64,000 nt of DNA from Acidobacteria bacterium UBA2161 (lineage in GTDB: Bacteria > Acidobacteriota > Vicinamibacteria > Vicinamibacterales > UBA823), in assembly GCA_002328835.1 (NCBI GenBank), contig DCWN01000041.1, positions 29,661 to 93,660 on the forward strand, in the 5' to 3' direction. The notes under the pieces are model-generated. The model was given only the letters and a program-made list of their open reading frames with translations. It did no database searches and was not told the DNA's origin. The position numbers and the translations under genes were made by a program. Of this stretch, positions 8,797 to 16,807 are shown in pieces (within the stretch, counting starts at the first letter, position 1; each line of letters opens with the position of its first letter).

Positions 8797-9689
8797 CGAA
8801 TTCTCCTCCGGCGCACCGCTCGGTCCCGGCTTACGCTCGGCTCAAGGCCGGGCTCGATCGTCTCTACACCGACTACAACCAGGCCGACGCCGCGGCCGAC
8901 CCGATCCAGATCGTGCGCCGCTACAAGACGGTCGCGGATCGTGAGGTCGTCGCGTTCTGTGCGGCGGCGCTGGCATTCGGCCGTGTGCAGAGCATTCTCG
9001 CGTCGGTTGAGGCACTGGTGGCCCTGATGGGTCCATCGCCAGCGCGGTTCGTCTCGGCGTTCGATCCGGTGGTCGGACGTCGTCGCCTGAAGGGGCTCGG
9101 CCATCGGTGGGTCCGCGACGTCGACATCGTGGCGCTGCTGTGGATGCTCCGCCAGATGCTCGACCAGTGCGGATCGATCGAGCGCTTCTTCCTCCAGGGG
9201 GTCGACGACCCGGCCGCCCCGATCGCCGATGGCCTCGAGTCGTTCTGTGCGCGGGCGATGGCCCTCGACCTCCGCGGCGCCTACGGGCGGGTACCGCGGC
9301 GGCCAGGGGTTCGCTACTTCTTTCCCCGCCCGTCGACCGGTAGCGCGTGCAAGCGGCTGAACCTCTTCCTGCGCTGGATGGTACGCCGCGATGCCCTCGA
9401 CCCGGGCGGCTGGTCGGAGCTCGCGCCCTCGGCACTCGTCATTCCGCTGGATGTCCACGTCATCCGTGTCGGCCGATGCCTCGGCCTGACCTCGTACCGT
9501 TCGCCGGGCTGGCGCATGGCTCTGTCGATCACCGACGCGCTTCGCGAGGTCGACCCGGCCGATCCCGTCCGGTACGACTTCGCGATCTGTCACCTGGGGA
9601 TGGCCGGCGCGTGCGGGTCCGGGCGGCCGGCGCAGGACACGCAGTGCCCGCTTCGCGGGCTCTGCAGGCCCGCTGCTGTCGAGGAATGA
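8793..9689 (+). CDS. TIGR02757/DUF2400 family protein
   Basis: About 298 residues matching the uncharacterised TIGR02757 family. Conserved-looking segments are DREVVAFCAAALAFGRV, RLNLFLRWMVRRD and IPLDVHVIRVGRCLGL. Near the C-terminus is a cysteine group (C-G-S-G...QCPLRGLC) reminiscent of the Fe-S cluster tail of HhH-GPD DNA glycosylases, which suggests a relationship to that fold (inference only). The start is uncertain: TTG 8793 overlaps the previous stop as TTGA and fits operon spacing; GTG 8763 would add ten residues lying over the upstream gene. Function unknown. Confidence 0.7.
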   Translation: MTNSPPAHRSVPAYARLKAGLDRLYTDYNQADAAADPIQIVRRYKTVADREVVAFCAAALAFGRVQSILASVEALVALMGPSPARFVSAFDPVVGRRRLKGLGHRWVRDVDIVALLWMLRQMLDQCGSIERFFLQGVDDPAAPIADGLESFCARAMALDLRGAYGRVPRRPGVRYFFPRPSTGSACKRLNLFLRWMVRRDALDPGGWSELAPSALVIPLDVHVIRVGRCLGLTSYRSPGWRMALSITDALREVDPADPVRYDFAICHLGMAGACGSGRPAQDTQCPLRGLCRPAAVEE

Positions 9690-9714
9690 GGCCCAAGGCG
9701 CGCACAGCGCCCAT

Positions 9715-10461
9715 CTAGGGATTCCGCTTTTCCCAGAGCTTCGCGAACTTCAGGAAGACATAGTAGGCGTTCATCGCCGAGACGATGAAGCCGGCCGATC
9801 CGTCGCGGATGCCGCCGCGGAGCAGATAGTTTCGCAGGAAGGCCAGCGGCGGATGGACGGCCAGACGCAGCAATCCCACCGTCCGGCCCGCGGCCGCCAT
9901 GTCGTCGGCGGCCAGGGTGGAGTAGCGATCGATCGTCTCGAGTTGGTGCGACAGGTCGCGGTAGCTGCGGTGCTCGAGCTCGTGCTGGAGGTGCCCGACC
10001 TGCCCCGGGACGCTGACCGATTCATGCACGCGAGGCGTGCTCCAGCGTGCGACCCGCCGGTCGTAGAGACGCAGCTGAAGGTTGGGATACCAATCGGTCG
10101 ATCGGATCCAGCGCCCCAGGTGGAAGGTGACGCGCGGCACCCGGTAGCCCCGCAGGGCCGGCTCGCTTGCCAAGAGCCGCTGGATCTCCTGCGCGAGCGG
10201 CGGCGAGACGCGTTCGTCGGCGTCGAGCGACAGGATCCAGTCGTGGCTGGCGATCTCAGCCGCGTGATTCTTCTGGTCGCCGTATCCGGTCCAGGTCCGG
10301 ACCGTCACGCGGTCGGTGAAACGACGCGCGACGTCGGTGGTGTCATCCTGGCTGCCGCAGTCGACGACGACGATCTCGTCGGCCCACGCAACCGAGGCCA
10401 GCGCATCCGGAAGGTTGTGCGCCTCGTCCTTGGTGATGACGGTGACCGAGAGCTTCGGCAC
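9715..10461 (-). CDS. Family 2 glycosyltransferase
   Basis: A 248-residue cytosolic or membrane-associated GT-A glycosyltransferase resembling the WaaE/KdtX-type lipopolysaccharide-core enzymes. It has VTVITKDEAHNLP at the N-terminus, VVDCGSQDDT, the acidic SLDADERV (DxD-type nucleotide-sugar/metal site, about residues 77-84) and W-rich acceptor-side sequences. It has a hydrophobic C-terminal stretch. Acceptor unknown, though a lipid or LPS-core sugar is likely. The GTG start at 10461 lies 6 nt after a TACACT box with no ribosome-binding site, so the message may be leaderless. Confidence 0.85.
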   Translation of the reverse strand: MPKLSVTVITKDEAHNLPDALASVAWADEIVVVDCGSQDDTTDVARRFTDRVTVRTWTGYGDQKNHAAEIASHDWILSLDADERVSPPLAQEIQRLLASEPALRGYRVPRVTFHLGRWIRSTDWYPNLQLRLYDRRVARWSTPRVHESVSVPGQVGHLQHELEHRSYRDLSHQLETIDRYSTLAADDMAAAGRTVGLLRLAVHPPLAFLRNYLLRGGIRDGSAGFIVSAMNAYYVFLKFAKLWEKRNP

Positions 10462-10467
10462 GGGGCG

Positions 10468-10473
10468 AGTGTA
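10468..10473 (-). promoter_or_regulatory. -10 box (TGC-TACACT) for a leaderless glycosyltransferase transcript
   Basis: Extended -10 element: TGC directly precedes TACACT. Six nucleotides separate it from the GTG start at 10461. Confidence 0.5.
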
Positions 10474-10511
10474 GCACCACCCCCCGCCGGCCCCGACGCC
10501 GGTGCGTGGCG

Positions 10512-12248
10512 CTAGAACCCGCCGCCACCTCCGCCAGCGCCGACGACGGCGCCGCCGCCCACGGCCTGACCACCGACGTTGCCGGCGCCGGTCGCCAGTG
10601 TGAACGATCCGCCGCCTCCGCTCAGCGAGGTCTCCTGCACTGCTTCGAAGTCGACCTGCGACCGGTTGTAGTCGAGAATCGCGCGCAGTTCGCTGTTCCG
10701 TGCCTGAGCGAGATCGCGCTGGGCCTGGAAGACGAGGAAGCTGGTCGACATACCGACGGCGAACTTCTTTTGTTCCGCCTCGAGGCGCTCCTCGGCGAGC
10801 TGACGCGCCGCCCGCGTCGCGTCGACGCGCTTCAGGTTCGTGTTGACCTCCCGGCCGACGCGGCGCACTTCCGTGGCGGCCTGCAACTCGGTGCTGCGGA
10901 TTCGTGCCTGGGTCTGGCTCCGCTCCAACCGCGACCGAGCCAGGTTCGCGTCGGCGCTGCTCGTCCCGATCGGATAGCTGATGTTGAGGCTCAACGTCCA
11001 GGTGGGGAAGTCGCTGCCGAACACGTCGCCGAGCACCGAGCCGAAGCCGACGTCGACCGTGTCGATCACGTTGCCGCCAAACGCTTGATCCCGGATCAGC
11101 CGGCTGCCACCTGCGCCCGTTGCCAGGTAGTTCACCTGGAGGTTGACGTCGGGCAGCCGTTGATTGGAGTAGAACTCGATGTTCGTGTCGGTGTTGTCCA
11201 AACTCCGTCGGATCTGGGCCAGATCCGTTCGGCCCCCCAGCGCGTTGCCGACCGCCGCATCAATGTCGATCTCTCGCGTTTGCAGCAGCGGTGTGTCGGT
11301 CGGTTCCAGCCGCAGCGCCCAGAAATTCGGCGTCGACGGATCCATGATCAGCGCGCGTAGCGCGTCCTCGGCCTCGTCGATGGCGGCTTCCGCCACAATG
11401 ACCGTTTCCTCGTTCCGGGCGACCTCGGCCTCGGCTTCGACGATGTCGATCGGCGCCATCGTACCGACCTCGACGCGCGTCCGGTTGTTCCGCAGCGATT
11501 CCTCCGCCAGTTCGAGGGACTGCTGCTGCACGGCCAGCGCCGAGATCGCATACGACAGCTCCCAGTAGGCGTTCTTGACGTTGCGTACGGTCGAGACGAT
11601 CGTGTCGCGGAGTTGAATGTCCGAGATGTCCCGGTTGGTGCGTGAGACACGCAGGCGTTGCCGTGTGTTGTCGATCCGGAAGTTCCGCAGGAGCGGCTGC
11701 ACGTAGACGGCCTGGAAGTTCGAACGCAGGGCCGGATCGAAGCTCGAGAAGAAGTTGGTCGTCGTCTGGCGCGAACTGTTCCAGTTCGTTTGGTACGAGG
11801 CGCCCCAGGGCAGCAACTGGCTGATCCCGACGTTGTTCGAGAACGTCTCGGTCGTGATCTTCTCCAGGCCGCCTGCCAGCTGGTTGGTCGCCGGTGAGTC
11901 CTGCGTGTTGTTCTGAATCGAGGTATCCAGGCTCGGCGTCCAGGCGGACCGCACGTCCGCGATCGCCAGATCCTGAATCTGCGGGTTGAGGCGCTCCACC
12001 TGGATGTTCAGGTTCTGCTCGAGTGCCAGTTCGACGGCTTCGTCCATCGTCAGCCTCCGCAACGGGCGGCTGGCGGCTGCCGCCTGGAAGCCCGACGGCA
12101 GACGCAGGCCTTCGGTTGCGGCTGCCCTGGCCAGGATCGACCGTCGTCCGGAATCGGACAGGGCCTGGCCGGACGCGGGCACGACCCAGACACAAGACGC
12201 CGCGACAATGGCGACCACGCGGCACCCTCGAATGACTTTCCCAATCAT
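10512..12248 (-). CDS. TolC-family outer membrane efflux protein
   Basis: A 578-residue outer-membrane-factor protein. ATG 12248 is chosen because it follows AAAGAGG and opens a clear signal peptide (IGKVIRG...VVPASGQA). Two repeated coiled-coil OEP domains follow, with the repeated hallmark of long helices and the VSYPIG-like strand (here LNISYPIG). It ends in an unusual glycine-rich tail of about 40 residues. TolC proteins form the outer membrane channel for type I secretion or RND/ABC efflux; no inner-membrane partner is encoded nearby. It stands alone, divergent from pyrE. Confidence 0.88.
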   Translation of the reverse strand: MIGKVIRGCRVVAIVAASCVWVVPASGQALSDSGRRSILARAAATEGLRLPSGFQAAAASRPLRRLTMDEAVELALEQNLNIQVERLNPQIQDLAIADVRSAWTPSLDTSIQNNTQDSPATNQLAGGLEKITTETFSNNVGISQLLPWGASYQTNWNSSRQTTTNFFSSFDPALRSNFQAVYVQPLLRNFRIDNTRQRLRVSRTNRDISDIQLRDTIVSTVRNVKNAYWELSYAISALAVQQQSLELAEESLRNNRTRVEVGTMAPIDIVEAEAEVARNEETVIVAEAAIDEAEDALRALIMDPSTPNFWALRLEPTDTPLLQTREIDIDAAVGNALGGRTDLAQIRRSLDNTDTNIEFYSNQRLPDVNLQVNYLATGAGGSRLIRDQAFGGNVIDTVDVGFGSVLGDVFGSDFPTWTLSLNISYPIGTSSADANLARSRLERSQTQARIRSTELQAATEVRRVGREVNTNLKRVDATRAARQLAEERLEAEQKKFAVGMSTSFLVFQAQRDLAQARNSELRAILDYNRSQVDFEAVQETSLSGGGGSFTLATGAGNVGGQAVGGGAVVGAGGGGGGF

Positions 12249-12378
12249 GACAACCTCTTTCTGCTGCAACCTGGTCCTCTGCGATGATGTTCGAATGCTC
12301 ACCGAAAGCTGATCGCTGGATAGAGCAAGAAACGCGCCGATAGCGTTTAAAACGCACCGGAGGAGTGCGCTGGCCCTG

Positions 12379-12408
12379 TCATAAGTAGACGAACCCGACC
12401 GACCGCAA
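12379..12408 (-). promoter_or_regulatory. Candidate promoter of the TolC-family gene
   Basis: TTGCGG (12408-12403), an 18-bp spacer and TTATGA (12384-12379) on the minus strand. It would give a leader of about 125 nt and is back-to-back with the pyrE promoter. Confidence 0.35.
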
Positions 12409-12420
12409 GTTTCACTCAAT

Positions 12421-12426
12421 TATACT
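12421..12426 (+). promoter_or_regulatory. -10 box of pyrE
   Basis: TATACT, with a weak ccGACc at 16-bp spacing. Nine nucleotides downstream is an ATG (12436) opening a 7-codon ORF (MSSRSRG) whose TGA (12457-12459) overlaps the pyrE ATG (12456). Confidence 0.5.
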
Positions 12427-12455
12427 AGGCTCGCCATGTCCTCTAGAAGCCGCGG

Positions 12456-13037
12456 ATGACCTCCGATCAGGTGCTCACAGTGTTCCGGGAGGCCGGTGCC
12501 CTCCTCGAAGGCCATTTCTGCCTCTCGTCGGGATTGCACAGCCCGGGGTATCTCCAGTGCGCCCGCGTGCTGCAGCACCCGCGGCACGCGCAGGCGCTCG
12601 GCGAGGCGATCGCGGCACGGGCGCGCGAGTGGCGCCCGGCCACGGTCCTGTCTCCCGCCCTCGGCGGTGTCGTCATCGGTCACGAGGTCGCGCGCGGGCT
12701 CGAGACGCGCGGCATCTTTGCCGAGCGTGCGGCTGGCGACTTGGCCCTGCGCCGCGGCTTCACCGTCGAAACCGGCGAGCGCGTCGTCGTTGTCGAGGAC
12801 GTCGTCACGACGGGCAAGTCGACGCGCGAGACGATCGAGGTGGCGCGCGCAGCCGGCGCCGACGTGGTCGGGGCCGCGTCGGTGATCGACCGCAGTGCCG
12901 GCGTCGACCTGGGTGTGCCGTTCTTCGCCCTGGCCGGCGTGGCGCTGCCGACCTACGAGCCGGCCGAGTGCCCACTCTGTGCGTCGGGGACGCCGATCGT
13001 CAAGCCTGGTTCCCGACCCGGCCCGTCGCCGCGGTAG
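12456..13037 (+). CDS. pyrE: Orotate phosphoribosyltransferase
   Basis: Transfers ribose-5-phosphate from PRPP to orotate, giving OMP. The 193-residue protein has the canonical orotate-site region HFCLSSGLHS (about residues 23-32), SPALGGVVIG, and the PRPP loop VVVEDVVTTGKST (about residues 109-121). Its C-terminal CPLCASGTPIVKPGSR is common in bacterial PyrE. It is separated from the other pyr genes and has its own -10 box, with no PyrR motif visible in front of it. A second pyrE-family protein is encoded at 8173. Confidence 0.95.
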   Translation: MTSDQVLTVFREAGALLEGHFCLSSGLHSPGYLQCARVLQHPRHAQALGEAIAARAREWRPATVLSPALGGVVIGHEVARGLETRGIFAERAAGDLALRRGFTVETGERVVVVEDVVTTGKSTRETIEVARAAGADVVGAASVIDRSAGVDLGVPFFALAGVALPTYEPAECPLCASGTPIVKPGSRPGPSPR

Positions 13038-13071
13038 CTTCCCCCGACCTCCGAGTGCGGCGCGACCCGCG

Positions 13072-13833
13072 ATGCCCAGGATCATCAAGCTCACGGTCGC
13101 CTATGAGGGTACCGACTACGTCGGCTGGCAATGGCAGCCGAACGGCGTCTCGATTCAGGCCACGCTGGAAGCGGCGCTGAGCCGGATCGAGGGGTCGGCC
13201 GTCACCGTCGTCGGCGCCGGACGGACCGACGCGGGCGTTCATGCGCTGGGGCAGGTCGCCAGCGTTCGGTTCGAGCACGCGATCGGCGTCGGCGATCTGA
13301 CGCGCGCGCTCAACGCCACGCTGCCGGCGAGTCTCCGAGTGCTCGCGGCCGTCGAGATGCCCGACGGGTTCGACGCGCGAGGAAGCGCGACCGGAAAGCT
13401 CTACCGCTACCAGGTTCTCACCGGTGCGATCGTCAGCCCGTTCGACCGGCGCTACGTCTGGCATCTGCCGTACCCGCTCGACGGAGCCGCGATGCGCGCC
13501 GGCAGCGAAGCGTTGCTCGGCGAGCACGACTTCGCGGCGTTCCGAGCGGGCGGCAGTGATGTCAAGACCTCGGTGCGGCGGATCGACCGATTGCAGATCG
13601 ACGAGACACGCCGTGAGCCCCCGGACGGAGGAGGCCAGCGGCTGACGATCGAGGTCGCCGGGAGCGGCTTCCTCCGCCACATGGTGCGAAACATCGTCGG
13701 GACGCTGGCGGAGGTGGGCGCGGGGCGGCGTGCCCCGGCCGACGTCGCGCGAGTTCTGGCGTCGCAGGACCGCGGCGAGGCCGGACCGACCGCGCCGGCC
13801 GAGGGCTTGTTCCTGGTTCGGGTCGACTACTGA
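13072..13833 (+). CDS. truA: tRNA pseudouridine(38-40) synthase
   Basis: Isomerises uridines 38-40 in the tRNA anticodon stem-loop. The 253-residue protein starts MPRIIKLTVAYEGTDYVGWQ and has the catalytic-Asp motif GAGRTDAGVHALGQV, YRYQV and the C-terminal FLRHMVRNIVGTL. ATG 13072 gives the standard N-terminus. It lies 34 nt after pyrE and is probably read through from it. Confidence 0.96.
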   Translation: MPRIIKLTVAYEGTDYVGWQWQPNGVSIQATLEAALSRIEGSAVTVVGAGRTDAGVHALGQVASVRFEHAIGVGDLTRALNATLPASLRVLAAVEMPDGFDARGSATGKLYRYQVLTGAIVSPFDRRYVWHLPYPLDGAAMRAGSEALLGEHDFAAFRAGGSDVKTSVRRIDRLQIDETRREPPDGGGQRLTIEVAGSGFLRHMVRNIVGTLAEVGAGRRAPADVARVLASQDRGEAGPTAPAEGLFLVRVDY

Positions 13834-13855
13834 CCCGGCGAACGGGGTGCGGTCC

Positions 13856-13884
13856 TTGAACCCCGCAGGGTCAGCCTGTATCAT
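13856..13884 (+). promoter_or_regulatory. Strong sigma-70-type promoter of uppS-cdsA-dxr-rseP
   Basis: TTGAAC (13856-13861), a 17-bp spacer and TATCAT (13879-13884) between truA and uppS. The leader is about 57 nt. Confidence 0.7.
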
Positions 13885-13946
13885 CATCAATTCACAGGAG
13901 TTTCGGCCGGCTGCGCCCTCGGGCGTGCCGGCAGCCTGGCGAACGC

Positions 13947-14729
13947 ATGAGCCTGGAAGACGTCCTGACCTGGGTCGAACGAGGGTCGGCCGAAGCCGAG
14001 TTGGCTCGCCAGATCGACTTCGACCGCCTGCCTGCGCACGTCGCCATCATCATGGACGGAAACGGTCGATGGGCCGCGCAGCGCAGTTTGCCGCGCGTGC
14101 AGGGGCATCGCGCCGGCATCGACTCGGTCCGTGACGTCGTCGAGGCGTCGGCTCGGCTCGGCGTGCAGGTGCTGACGCTGTACGCGTTCTCTGTCGAAAA
14201 CTGGAAGCGGCCGCCGACCGAGGTCGCCACGCTGATGGCGCTGCTCAAGCGGTATCTGCGCTCGGAGCTGCGGATGCTGCTGGACAACAACATCCGGTTC
14301 AAGGTCGTAGGCCGAGAGCACGAGTTGGCGCCAGACGTTCGGGACGAGCTGGTGTTCGCCGCCCGCCAAACCGAATTGAACACCGGCATGCAATTCAACA
14401 TCGCCTTGAACTACGGGGGGCGGGCGGAGGTCGTCGACGCCGCGCGACGTGCCATCGAGGCCGGCGTGCACGCGGACGAACTGGACGAAGAGCGGTTCGC
14501 CGGTTTTCTGTACACCGCCGGCCAGCCCGATCCGGATCTGCTCATCCGCACGAGTGGCGAAATGCGCGTCAGTAACTTCCTGCTCTGGCAGATCGCCTAC
14601 GCGGAGATCTGGGTGACCGAGACCCTCTGGCCCGATTTCCGGCGCCAGCACCTGTTCGACGCGGTGCTCGCGTACCAGAAACGCGAGCGACGGTACGGCG
14701 GCATCGCTCGCCCGGTCGTCGCCGGGTGA
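13947..14729 (+). CDS. uppS: Isoprenyl (undecaprenyl) diphosphate synthase
   Basis: Builds the C55 carrier lipid for cell-wall synthesis from FPP and IPP. The 260-residue cis-prenyltransferase has the catalytic IIMDGNGRWA (Asp at about residue 37), YAFSVENWKRP, and the C-terminal DLLIRTSGEMRVSNFL followed by a YAE motif. A 30-residue N-terminal extension precedes the conserved start; no better start is visible and the ribosome-binding site is weak. First gene of an envelope operon with cdsA, dxr and rseP, an order conserved in many bacteria. Confidence 0.95.
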   Translation: MSLEDVLTWVERGSAEAELARQIDFDRLPAHVAIIMDGNGRWAAQRSLPRVQGHRAGIDSVRDVVEASARLGVQVLTLYAFSVENWKRPPTEVATLMALLKRYLRSELRMLLDNNIRFKVVGREHELAPDVRDELVFAARQTELNTGMQFNIALNYGGRAEVVDAARRAIEAGVHADELDEERFAGFLYTAGQPDPDLLIRTSGEMRVSNFLLWQIAYAEIWVTETLWPDFRRQHLFDAVLAYQKRERRYGGIARPVVAG

Positions 14730-14781
14730 GACACGGGTGCCCGCCCGGGCGGCCCGATCCCTACGAGGTTGCTGAACCCCG

Positions 14782-15567
14782 ATGACGCGAGTCCTCAGCG
14801 CCGTCGCCATGCTGGCGATCGTCGTCGGCACCGTCTGGTGGTTGCCGTCCTGGGCCACCCTCGGATTGGCCGAGCTCGTGGTGCTGCTTGCGCTCGTCGA
14901 GTACGTCGACTTGGCCGAGCGCGCTGGCGCGCCGGCGCCCAAGGGCCTCGTCGTCGTCGCCGGCCTGGCGATCTGTGCGGCGGCGGCACGCGATGCCGCC
15001 GTCGTAACGGTCCTGATGGCCGCAACGGTTGCGGTCGGCGCGGCAGCCGTCGGGAAGCCACGTGGCCGGGCGTCCGGCGGATGGACGTACGCCGCCGGAG
15101 TGTTCGGACCGCTCTATGTCGGCCTGCCGCTCGGAACGCTCGTCGCGATCCATGCCGAGCGCGGCGCCGAGACCGTGCTGCTGCTGTTGGCGGTGATCGT
15201 GGCGAGTGACGCCGCGCAGTTCTACGGCGGCCGCGCGCTCGGCCGGCGGCCGCTGGCGCCGGCGACGAGCCCGAAGAAGACGATCGAAGGCGCGTTCTGC
15301 GGAGTTCTCGCGGGCTCCGCCGTCATGGCCGTTGCCAGCGGATGGGGCGGGTTGGCCGTCCACCCCGCGTTCGGCGCGGCGTTCGGTGCGGCGCTGGCGG
15401 GCATCGGCATCGTCGGCGATCTCTTCGAGTCGAAGCTGAAACGGGAGGCCGGCGTGAAGGACGTCTCCGGACTGATTCCGGGCCACGGCGGCGTCATGGA
15501 CCGTCTGGATAGCTGGCTGTTCGCGATCCCGCTGTTCGATGCGGTGTTCCGGGGGCTATCCGCGTGA
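14782..15567 (+). CDS. cdsA: Phosphatidate cytidylyltransferase
   Basis: Makes CDP-diacylglycerol for phospholipid synthesis in the inner membrane. The 261-residue protein is mostly hydrophobic (about seven segments) and carries the family signature toward its C-terminus: SPKKTIEGAFCG, then FESKLKREAGVKDVSGLIPGHGGVMDRLDS. Length is normal. Its stop overlaps the dxr start as GTGA. Confidence 0.95.
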   Translation: MTRVLSAVAMLAIVVGTVWWLPSWATLGLAELVVLLALVEYVDLAERAGAPAPKGLVVVAGLAICAAAARDAAVVTVLMAATVAVGAAAVGKPRGRASGGWTYAAGVFGPLYVGLPLGTLVAIHAERGAETVLLLLAVIVASDAAQFYGGRALGRRPLAPATSPKKTIEGAFCGVLAGSAVMAVASGWGGLAVHPAFGAAFGAALAGIGIVGDLFESKLKREAGVKDVSGLIPGHGGVMDRLDSWLFAIPLFDAVFRGLSA

Positions 15568-16745
15568 AACGAGTCGCGATTCTCGGATCGACCGGTTCCA
15601 TCGGGACCAGCGCGCTGGCCGTCGTGGCGGCTCATCCCGACGCCCTGCGCGTCGTCGGCCTGGCCGCCGGCGAGAACTCGGCGCGCCTGGCGGAGCAGGT
15701 AGCGCGGTTCGACCCGGCCGTCATTGCGATGGCCACGCCCGAGGCGATGGACGGCGTCCGGCAGGCGCTGGGCGCCGACGTCGCCGCGCGCCTCTCCGCC
15801 GTCGCCGGCCCGGACGGCCTCGCCGCCGTCGCGACGCACCCTGAAGTCGATATCGTCTTGTGCGCCTCGGCGGGCACGGCCGCGCTGGAGGCCGTGCTGG
15901 CGGCGATCGAAGCCGGCAAGACGATCGCCCTGGCGAACAAGGAAGTGCTCGTGATGGCCGGGAGCCTGGTCATGGCGGCGGCCGATCGCTACGACGTTGC
16001 CGTCCTGCCGGTGGACAGCGAACACAACGCCATTCATCAATGCCTGCACGGCCGCTCGTCCGATGACGTCCGCCGGTTGATTCTGACTGCATCCGGTGGG
16101 CCGTTTCGCGACTGGCCGGTCGAGCGGTTGCAGGACGTCCGGCCCGACGACGCCCTCCGGCATCCGACCTGGAACATGGGCGACAAGATCACGATCGACT
16201 CGGCGACGTTGATGAACAAGGGACTCGAGGTGATCGAGGCGCGCTGGCTGTTCGGCGTCGGCGCCGACGAGGTCGATGTGCTGGTGCACCCGCAGTCAAT
16301 TGTGCACTCGATGGTCGAGCTGACGGATGGCTCGGTGATCGCGCAGCTGGGCCTGACCGACATGCAGCTGCCGATTCAGTACGCGTTCTCGTATCCCGAT
16401 CGATGGACCGCGCCGCTCCCGGTCCTCGACTTGGCGGCCGCGGCACCGCTGGAGTTCCATCGACCCGACGTCGCCCGATTCCCATGCCTGGCCCTGGCCT
16501 ACCGCGCGCTGCGCGCTGGGGGAGTCTCGCCCGTCGTCTTGAACGCAGCCAACGAAGTGGCGGTCGCCGCGTTCCTGGCCGGCACGCTGCCGTTCATCGG
16601 CATTCCGTCGGTCATCGAGCGCGCGATGGATGCGCGAGACGCCATGCACGACGGCCCGGTCGACACCCTCGACGGCGTCCGTGCCGTGGATCACTGGGCG
16701 CGCGAGTTTTCGCGGGATCTGCTTCCGGAGATACAATCGGTCTAG
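15564..16745 (+). CDS. dxr: 1-deoxy-D-xylulose 5-phosphate reductoisomerase
   Basis: Converts DXP to MEP with NADPH, the committed step of the non-mevalonate isoprenoid pathway. The 393-residue protein has the NADPH fold GSTGSIG (residues 8-14), ALANKEVLVMAG, the DSEHNAI metal/substrate motif and GDKITIDSATLMNKGLE. ispG of the same pathway is encoded at 23 kb. GTG 15564 is the start, overlapping cdsA by 4 bp. Confidence 0.96.
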   Translation: MKRVAILGSTGSIGTSALAVVAAHPDALRVVGLAAGENSARLAEQVARFDPAVIAMATPEAMDGVRQALGADVAARLSAVAGPDGLAAVATHPEVDIVLCASAGTAALEAVLAAIEAGKTIALANKEVLVMAGSLVMAAADRYDVAVLPVDSEHNAIHQCLHGRSSDDVRRLILTASGGPFRDWPVERLQDVRPDDALRHPTWNMGDKITIDSATLMNKGLEVIEARWLFGVGADEVDVLVHPQSIVHSMVELTDGSVIAQLGLTDMQLPIQYAFSYPDRWTAPLPVLDLAAAAPLEFHRPDVARFPCLALAYRALRAGGVSPVVLNAANEVAVAAFLAGTLPFIGIPSVIERAMDARDAMHDGPVDTLDGVRAVDHWAREFSRDLLPEIQSV

Positions 16746-16807
16746 GAGTCGCCGCCGGCGGGTGAACCGACCTTGCGGAGGCGGCGTAGTGAACAGAAGA
16801 GGTAGGC

